Positions 57,676 to 64,000 of a stretch of 64,000 bases of DNA are shown in pieces. Location of the stretch: contig CM114272.1 in the NCBI GenBank assembly GCA_050084515.1, positions 31,186,001 through 31,250,000 on the forward strand. Direction: 5' to 3'. The stretch is from Blasia pusilla. Taxonomy: Eukaryota; Marchantiophyta; Marchantiopsida; Blasiales. Numbering within the stretch: the first letter of the stretch is position 1; the number at the start of each line of letters is the position of its first letter. Position numbers and translations under genes: made by a program. The notes below the pieces were generated by a model. That model was given only the letters and a program-made list of their open reading frames with translations, searched no databases and was not told where the DNA came from.

Positions 57676-58590
57676 GGACCGACTTCAAGGACGAGCGGGA
57701 AGGAGACGAGCTGTAGCCTTCAGGGCTCGCTGGCCACACTTGATTAGTCGCTAGAGCCGTCGCTCCCTCACGGGATCCCACCTCCGGAGTCCGGAAGCGA
57801 AGGGCGTAGCTGAGGGAGGAACTCAGGAAAGGGAGCCTCCAAATTTTCACAAATAAAAAATAAAAAAATAAAAAAACCTCCCAGAGGACCCCCAACGAGT
57901 CCTGGTTTATCCGGATTGCGTCGGATGTAAAATCGCTCAACGGCCTCCCTCCCTGCAATTCCTCCTTCCTTCCAGAATCCAGAGCCAGAACAAGGCGCCG
58001 AGCCAGAACGAATCGGGCAGGCACTCTGACCACAGGGTTTTCGTTTCGTTGGAGTGTGGACGCAAGCAGGGCTAACGGGAGTAGAGGGGGCCGAAATAAA
58101 GACGTCCTGGATTGCTTTGGTCCAGGTTTACTTCGGGGGGCGGGCCGGCGGAAAAGCTCGCGTGTGATTATTATTGCCATCGTATCTGCGCTTCCACTCC
58201 AACGTCAGCGAGTGATGTCAAACGATGCGGAACCGGTCTGGACGGTGTGTGCGGCCTACCACCGGCAGATACAAGGGAGCCAGAGAGCCGGACTGGCTTC
58301 CTAGAAGCGAGAAGGCACCGGCGCTGGCCGGTGGCCGGCGCGTTGGGCACGAGGGACTTTTCCTTTTCGCAATCTGCTTTCCATCGCGGTGTCTCCCGAG
58401 AGCGAGCCGGCGTCAAGGGATGATGGATAACTGCAACAAACAAAAATATCGCTCCATGCAACCCAACGCCTTGACTCGAGACCTAGAATGGAGAGAAAGA
58501 TGCGCGCAGGTCTGCAGAAATGTTCGCCGGAGGGAGCAAGGGAAACGACAAAACGAAAGAACTCCATATCTCTTTCTGCCACGTAACCGC

Positions 58591-58610
58591 ACCAGCACCA
58601 GCACCAGCAC
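58591..58610. repeat. CACCAG short tandem repeat
   Basis: Just over three copies of a 6-bp unit. Confidence 0.75.
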
Positions 58611-59227
58611 GTTGAAATTCTCAAAGCTCCTGTCTGTATCCCACACGCATCCGTACCAAGAGTTTAGCGTAGTTCGGGTAGAAAGAACGAGAGAGTTCTG
58701 CTGGAGCCTACACAGCAAAGCAAAGCTTTTTCACACACCAGAGTTGAGTGAGATACAATAGCAGACGGGTCCTTTAAGCGAGGGTTTCGCTCTACAGCAT
58801 CTTCGGGACCGTGGACTGCGCACGGTGTAGACTGTGCGCATGGATACCTTGAACAACCCACCGAAAGCACGGGATCTGCTCGACGACTCTGTACTCGATG
58901 TCAAAGGGACTACGCGGTCTCTTCCTGGGAAACAACCTGGTCATGTCAGCCTATTATAGTTCATCTTTTCCCTAAGCAAACCGCACATGGGGTGCGTTCT
59001 GGATAGATTTGTCTGTTAAGGCCTCTAATGCATCCCCGGCTCCGCACTAACGATTTGGTATTGTTGTTCTTGGCATCGCGTGTCCGAGGCCACGCAATCG
59101 TGACATCGTCGTGGGAATGGGGCGTTTCCTCGTGCTTCTATTCTCGGGTACATAACCTGGACCGGAACTGTGCAACTTCGCCAGAGAGATTTCAACAGAG
59201 AGTCGATCTATGGGATCAAACACAGGT

Positions 59228-59474
59228 ATGAATCCAGCGGGGGCGGGGTTTATGAAATCTCACCCAGGCTAGAGACACTACGTAGTATACACGATCTGAA
59301 CGAGACGAGGGCTTCGGGCTCAGCTCCGACTTGTCCACACGGTCAGTGTATCGGAACACACCGGTATAGGTTGAGCTCAGAATCTTTGTTCTGGCAAGCA
59401 GAACCAGATCTCCGAGATTCAAATCCTGCTGATTCCCCATGGCCACGATAGTCATTCGCATGAATCCAGCGGGG
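59228..59474. repeat. 15-bp perfect direct repeat flanking 217 bp
   Basis: ATGAATCCAGCGGGG occurs at 59228-59242 and exactly again at 59460-59474. The enclosed 217 bp contains GATTCAAATCC at 59416, which resembles a Pol III B box. The layout would suit the target duplication of a short retroposon, but no A-rich tail or convincing A box was found. Confidence 0.45.
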
Positions 59475-60758
59475 TCGCTAGTAATAATGCTTCCTCCGAC
59501 TTTCCCTCACAAGATATGGTCTCAGGGAGCCAAACTCTGCCAAAGGCACTGGAACTCAACCTGAAAACAAAAGATCCAGAGGGTCGTTCTATCAGGCGGC
59601 CACTGTGTGCGAGGTAATTGGCTGGCATTAATCCTAGAGTGGGGCTTTAAGAGACGGTATAACATGCCTCCGACGCTTCAGGAGTCCTCATAACCCATTC
59701 AAATTTTCACGGGCAGGACCAGATCAAACCTCCATAACAAGATGTAGCTTTTACCCACACGGTCGAAATGGGAGTCGGATTATGCATCGGATTCATTGTC
59801 GTCCTCGCCCGGTCTTGCCTACAACCAACCTGTTACCGACCTCTTTCAGAAAACCAATACAAGATTCACAGAGTGTTTCTGCTTTGCGCTGGATGATGGG
59901 TCCAGAGATGACCAGGTCACGAAACTCCCTCTCCAAGGCTGCTGAGCAGAAGAAGCTTTTTAGTACGGAGCTCCGGGACTTTGCACTGGAAAAGGTCCGT
60001 GGGAATTGAAATCGAGGTTACCCTTTCGGCCACTGATCCTACTGCTGCTGATCACGTCTGCCTGAAAGAGAAGCCGCCCAGGATGATTCTTACTCAATTC
60101 CCTTAACAGACGAAGGTTTTCCGGCCGGGTCTTTTGCTGAGCAAGGGCTGAAAAGTTCCAAAACACCAAACCATAAATAATCCACGAGATCCACGGCTAT
60201 TCGTATTAATATATACATTCGACTGGTATCACGACCAGAGGAAATATGAATTTCACAATAACCCCCGTTACACCATTTTTTGGTTTTGTTCTTGCTTCTG
60301 AACTGTTGAGACTCCCTAAAGGAGAAAAGAATGTGATGCATTCATTCTACATTCATCATGTACAGATATAGTATTTCCAGCTGTACAAAGTCTGTACTTG
60401 TGACCCCGTGAACCCAAGGATACCCACCTTTTCGAAGCTCGGGCTGAGAGAAGCTCTTCTCACGCGAGAGCTCGTTTCAGCCATCAAGATCAAAGTGGCG
60501 AGAACAAAACAGGCTCCTACTCCTAAAAGGAATTGGTGTTAAACTCGTCCAATGTGTGCCAAACCACTCTGGTACATGAATCTCTCTGCTCTACGGCACT
60601 AACGAATAGAAGAAACGGGAGAACAGCAGAATCTCTATTGACGACCTTCGCAGATGTGATGTTTAAAAAATTTGTCATATCCGCTCAAAGGATCTCGTCG
60701 GGGAGCAAGCTCTCAAAATTTACTCGGCCCGGCTCTGCTCTGCTCCGCTCTTGGAAGC

Positions 60759-62035
60759 CTAAGCATTTGCAGACTGAGGCATGGAGTACGACATGTGTTG
60801 CATGCCCATCGGTGGTCCTTGCAACACTGGTACATGTCCGTAGGGTACAAGTTGAGTGTGACCAGACGGAACGTAAGACATTTGGCCTCCCATCACTTGA
60901 TCGCCTGGTACGCCCATAGAACTCATATCGTACATACTTCCCCCTTGTAGGCCTGCTCTCGGCCATTGGGCTCCCGGCGAGGGAAGGCCGGTGATGGGCC
61001 CTGGACTTTGAGGAAGAGAGTCTCCATCACTGACACTCGTGATGTCGTGTATACTGGAACGCCTTTTGTCCTTGTTGTTTATGGAATTCAACCGGATAAA
61101 ATACTTCTGGGCGTGACTCGCCACTTGCGTGGGTGTCCTGGATATAACAAAATTTCTCGAAATGCTTCGCCAGTCTCCTTTGCCGAATTTCGCAAGCCCT
61201 AGCAAAAATAGTCTGCAGCCAACAACAGAAAAGGGACAGGTTCGTCAGTTGCAAGCTCCGACCGGTGCGATCTCAGGCAGGATCCCTGGACATGACCGTG
61301 ACAAAAAATCTACCCTATCGTCAAACTAGGGCTTCAAACTGGAACTGCTCATGGGCGAATGTGTGCGAGGGACCAGAGGAGGATCGTCGACAGGAATCCT
61401 TGTCCCGAACACGTACGAGGGGTGCGGTGATGAATAATCTCATCCGCCTGTGTCCGCGGAGGAAGAAAGGGAGAATGAATCCGGGAAAATTTCTCGTGGA
61501 AAGCTATGACTATGATAGACCGAGCTGAGCTGACAGCGACCACATCAATTACCGAAGCAGGACAAAGAACTGCGACTGACCTGTGTTCTTCTTCAGACCA
61601 AGGAATTCCTTTCCGGCGCTCAGGATCGGTGGCCTTGGAAGCAGGGCCTTTCCCGGACGACATGCTACCGCTGGCACCCGCATTCGAACCGCTAGCATTC
61701 GCACCCCCAGAGCCCTGATGACCCCCGTGCATGGGACTCTTTCTCGAGGTGGGAGAATCCTCATCAGACGAAGCCAGCAACGGCTTGTGGTAGTTGGGCA
61801 ACGGGATCCTCCCGGTCTCTATGGAATTCAGATCCTCTATCAATCTATTGTAATGCTTCATCACCTCCACGGCATCAACTCCCGGCAGCTTCGCTGCGAT
61901 TTTCTCCCACCGATCTGGGGAATCCCCGTCGTAAATCGCCAACGCCTTCTCGAACAGCTTGTCCAACAGCGGCGTCCACGGCGGTGCAATCGTAGCTGCC
62001 GTCGACGACACTGCCTGCGGCGACGACGCCATCAT
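60759..62035 (-). CDS. DIVARICATA-like two-repeat SHAQKYF MYB transcription factor
   Basis: Two exons, 62035-61581 and 61212-60759, encode 302 residues. The 368-bp intron has GT-AG ends (CACAG|GTCAGT ... GGCTGCAG|ACTATT), and joining restores [15 protein letters not shown]. The first SANT/MYB repeat (about 19-72) starts [19 protein letters not shown], includes [14 protein letters not shown] and ends [12 protein letters not shown] Gly/Ser-rich linker follows (about 95-135). The second repeat (about 140-192) runs from [11 protein letters not shown] to SHAQKYF at 184-190, the signature of this class, then [13 protein letters not shown]. The C-terminus is Gly/Pro/Met/Gln-rich. Known members are nuclear and bind I-box/TATCC-type sites in development, stress or sugar responses. 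The first of two adjacent ATGs is used. Both domains look intact. Confidence 0.95.
61213..61580 (-). other. Intron of the MYB gene
   Basis: 368 bp, phase 2, splitting the Arg codon 152 just after the EEEH motif of the second repeat. The donor is GTCAGT and the acceptor TTGGCTGCAG. Read through without splicing, both exon frames run into unrelated sequence, so splicing is required. Confidence 0.9.
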
Positions 62036-62090
62036 CTCCCTCCAACCCCTTCTCTCCTCAATCGGTCGACCAATCACTCACTCAACTCAA

Positions 62091-62115
62091 TCGATCGATC
62101 GAGCGTTCGATCGAG
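62091..62115. repeat. TCGA repeat in the MYB leader
   Basis: TCGATCGATCGAGCG and TTCGATCGAGCGG form a self-complementary tract about 60-80 bases upstream of the MYB start codon. In the transcript it could fold and slow scanning ribosomes; that is inference. Confidence 0.7.
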
Positions 62116-62178
62116 CGGTGGATCAGGCAATCGAGTCCTCCTCCCCACTCTTCTTCCGCGAATCCACCGACCCCGCAA

Positions 62179-62226
62179 CTAGTGCGCACTCCTCCTCGCC
62201 CAAATGCCGAACCGGGTGTGCATCAT
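62179..62226 (-). other. Upstream ORF 2 of MYB (15 codons)
   Basis: ATGATG at 62226 opens a frame of 15 residues, MMHTRFGIWARRSAH, and closes with TAG 143 bases before the MYB start. If the transcript begins further upstream, ribosomes meet this frame first. The leader extent is unknown. Confidence 0.35.
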
Positions 62227-62264
62227 CGCCGGGAAAATTCGTAGCCGAGATCGCGCGTAGACTT

Positions 62265-62324
62265 TCAAAAAACCTCGTGTCGAGGAGGCGAGGGGGATCG
62301 CAACAGGACAGACGGATGAGGCAT
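62265..62324 (-). other. Upstream ORF 1 of MYB (19 codons)
   Basis: ATG at 62324 opens MPHPSVLLRSPSPPRHEVF and ends in TGA. It does not overlap the main frame. The Pro/Ser/Arg-rich peptide is not familiar. Confidence 0.35.
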
Positions 62325-62411
62325 GAGCACACACTCTCGCTCCCACTCTCTGTGCGGGTGTGCGCAATGGTGAGCGGGATGAGCAGCAAAGGGGCTGAGC
62401 GCAGGGGACCG

Positions 62412-62430
62412 AGCTGGATTTATTGGCGCA
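62412..62430 (-). promoter_or_regulatory. Possible core promoter of MYB
   Basis: GCGCCAATAAATCCAG on the minus strand combines a CCAAT word with an A/T-rich AATAAAT about 385 bases upstream of the start codon. It is the only A/T-rich word in a GC-rich stretch. Weak evidence. Confidence 0.25.
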
Positions 62431-62624
62431 GAGGGGCGCTGAGGTGGGCAGGGGCAGCAGCAGGAACCCAAACCCATACCAACCAACAAGCCACACCGGG
62501 AAGATCCTGAGCACGGCTGCCTTCCCGTCTTGTCCGTCACAGTGCACTACCGTCCTCGCCGTACTGGACACACGGACGGGGAGCAGTTACCGAAAGTTCT
62601 AAAAAGCCCAGTGTGTACTTCATT

Positions 62625-62940
62625 CTTCGACCGTCCGATGTGGCATTCAACGGTCCCGATTGATTCAGAGCTCGCGGAAGCTTTTTTCGCTCTGCCCAGT
62701 TAGTTACTTACCAGCACTGGACTGCGTACTCAACTCACGGTGCTCCCGGTCTCCCCGCAGGCTCAAAGAATTTCCTTACAATCCCGCTCAGGGGCCGTCG
62801 GATCTTACAACGGACGGTGGTAGATTATTTTCGGATATTCGCAATTAATTTCCACGAACTCTCACAACGTACATCGGAGTCCACTCTCCGCAAATACCAT
62901 CCTCCGTTTCGACCGTCGGATCTCGAAATCGACGGCTGGA
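62625..62940. promoter_or_regulatory. Repeated CCGTC/GACGG dyads upstream of MYB
   Basis: CCGTC(C/G)GAT occurs at 62631, 62795 and 62913, each followed within 10-15 bases by AACGG, AACGGACGG or CGACGG, so that each forms a short dyad. A fourth CCGTCCGAT stands at 63278. The spacing within dyads is similar, which suggests binding sites or remnants of a small repeat. Confidence 0.45.
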
Positions 62941-63900
62941 AATGGCATGTCGGGACACAGGTTCATTATTAAGGTGGTAATCTTCTCGGCATTGAACGTC
63001 CCGTAGGTCAAAATGCGGGCGGGTCTCTCCGAGTTTTCCCCAAAAGTGAATCGTCCTCCCTTTCAAAGATGGCCTTATCTGTAAAGGATATATGAAGCTT
63101 ATCCGGTGCGCCCTCTTTTACTGCGTTCAACTCCTCCCGGTCCTTCCTTTTCCCAGCGAGAAGCCCATCTGACCGTCCAACCCGCGAGCCGGCATCGAAT
63201 ACTCCTCAGCCGGATTCTGACATGTAAACAACCAAGAGGGATTCTACGACATATTCTCCTTTTCGGGACGACAACTGCCGTCCGATCTCCCATCGAACGT
63301 GAGATGCGAGGCTCATCATTAGGCAATAGCGCGAGCTGTTTGTCGCCACGGCACACCGCCTTTTTGGCCTCGCCGGCACGTTCAATCGGGTCTCAATCAT
63401 CCCACAGATCTCTGCCCGGTCCCAAATCCCCCGTTTTTCACCCCATTGGTACTCCGATGCGTTTGTCGCTTTTCAGCTTTGGCCCCGGGCCTACTGGAGC
63501 CTCTCTATTTTTACATCCCCACCAGGCCCGCGGCCCGCCTCGGGGTAGGTCCCACCTGTGGAGCCGGGTCGTGGCGGTCCCACATTTCTTGTTACCTCTT
63601 TCTTTTCGCTGGCCGCTCCTTAGTGGCATCATATTTTTCTGTCGTCTTTCCTCTGCTCCTCTACGTCGAAGCTACTCCCATTAATGCCCGCGCAATTTAC
63701 CTCCTCGCCTCTGTACGTGGCGAAGCGTGATGGCCTCCTCCTATCACTTTGCCCTACGCCCTCTTCTAAAGGTTACCATACATTCCATTCCCCGTCGGTA
63801 CAGAGAATAAGCGAAGAAACACTGCAAACAAAATATTTGTTGCCCCTCCTCTTTGGTCTCAAACGAATGCACCCCGCGCGCCTTTACGTCAATTCGCTTC
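62941..63900. other. GC-rich spacer upstream of MYB, no gene
   Basis: Frames are open on both strands, as expected from composition; none is recognisable. Probably an intergenic promoter region between the MYB gene and a gene beyond the right edge. Confidence 0.4.
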
Positions 63901-63946
63901 CCACGTGTACACGCAACTTAAAGGGCTTAAAACGTCGTCCACGTGA
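63901..63946. promoter_or_regulatory. Two G-box/ABRE sites
   Basis: CCACGTGT at 63901-63908 and CCACGTGA at 63939-63946 share the CACGTG core bound by plant bZIP and bHLH factors. Two such sites within 50 bases are typical of ABA- or light-responsive promoters. Which gene they serve is unclear. Confidence 0.5.
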
Positions 63947-63987
63947 ATTCCGCTCGGTCCCCTTCCCTGAGTTCCGTGGAGTCTCTC

Positions 63988-63992
63988 ATTGG
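63988..63992 (-). promoter_or_regulatory. CCAAT box at right edge
   Basis: ATTGG on the plus strand, next to the paired G-boxes. It suggests that a promoter continues past the window end. Confidence 0.3.
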
Positions 63993-64000
63993 CTTTCGCG

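Larger units (their letters stand above)
55960..60758. other. GC-rich gene-flanking region, no gene identified
   Basis: Composition changes at about 56.15 kb to gene-like GC-rich DNA that continues to the MYB gene. Long overlapping frames (263 codons at 55968-56759, 217 at 57527-58180, 178 at 58225-58761) occur on both strands but show low-complexity composition and no known domain. Part may be MYB 3' untranslated sequence or promoter and noncoding exons of another transcript. Local structure includes CCGGTAA motifs, a CACCAG repeat and a 15-bp direct repeat, listed separately. Confidence 0.4.

Noticed and set aside
57527-58180. 217-codon minus-strand frame
   Set aside because: Compositional, with a Phe/Leu-rich middle from a T/A run; opposite-strand frames are equally open.
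59380-59440. Possible tRNA gene around GATTCAAATCC
   Set aside because: No acceptor stem or matching A box at the right distance; kept only as part of a possible retroposon.
1-64000. CRISPR arrays, bacterial operons, rRNA genes
   Set aside because: No regularly spaced identical repeats with unique spacers and no rRNA signature were seen; the window is plant nuclear DNA.

Overview
This is a plant nuclear window. Two intact, expressed-looking genes sit near its two ends in GC-rich DNA, and about 50 kb of mostly AT-rich, repeat-laden DNA lies between them. The plant call rests on four things. There is a plant-type methionine gamma-lyase, with Gly where bacterial enzymes have the active-site Cys. 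There is a two-repeat SHAQKYF (DIVARICATA-type) MYB gene split by a GT-AG intron. There is a Copia retrotransposon primed from initiator tRNA-Met. The spacers are long and TE-filled. The lineage (bryophyte, lycophyte, fern or seed plant) cannot be settled from this sequence.

Layout. 1-4.8 kb: MGL (1168-2544, +, no intron in the coding region) with GC-rich flanks. 4.8-7.75 kb: AT-rich spacer with a CATC-type simple repeat. 7.75-13.04 kb: an almost complete but mutated Copia element on the minus strand, with two 313-bp LTRs, PBS, PPT and a 5-bp target duplication all readable. 13.3-16.9 kb: a gag-protease fragment of a second, probably Ty3/gypsy-like family, minus strand. 17.5-19.35 kb: a 5'-truncated Copia element, plus strand (RT, RNase H, 3' LTR). 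22.6-23.4 kb: an isolated GC island with promoter-like and splice-acceptor-like signals and a short ORF, perhaps a broken gene start. 23.4-55.9 kb: AT-rich DNA with small inverted-repeat elements, tandem duplications, a second copy of the gag fragment (39.2-40.8 kb), a decayed Ty3/gypsy integrase (48.4-49.2 kb) and perfect short hairpins. 56-64 kb: a GC-rich gene region with the MYB gene (60759-62035, -), two short upstream ORFs in its probable leader, a cluster of CCGTC/GACGG dyads upstream, and paired G-boxes plus a CCAAT box at the right edge, which may belong to a gene outside the window.

The two intact genes are not functionally linked as far as the sequence shows: one degrades methionine, the other is a DNA-binding regulator. 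All retroelement reading frames carry stops, frameshifts or truncations, so none looks autonomous. I did not find a convincing undescribed biological system. The strongest leads are the non-canonical TA..CA ends of the Copia LTRs, a three-armed foldback repeat at 46.9 kb, a foldback element carrying a GC-rich 39-codon ORF at 32.0-32.3 kb, and the orphan gene-start island at 22.6-23.4 kb. All coordinates and alignments were worked out by eye.
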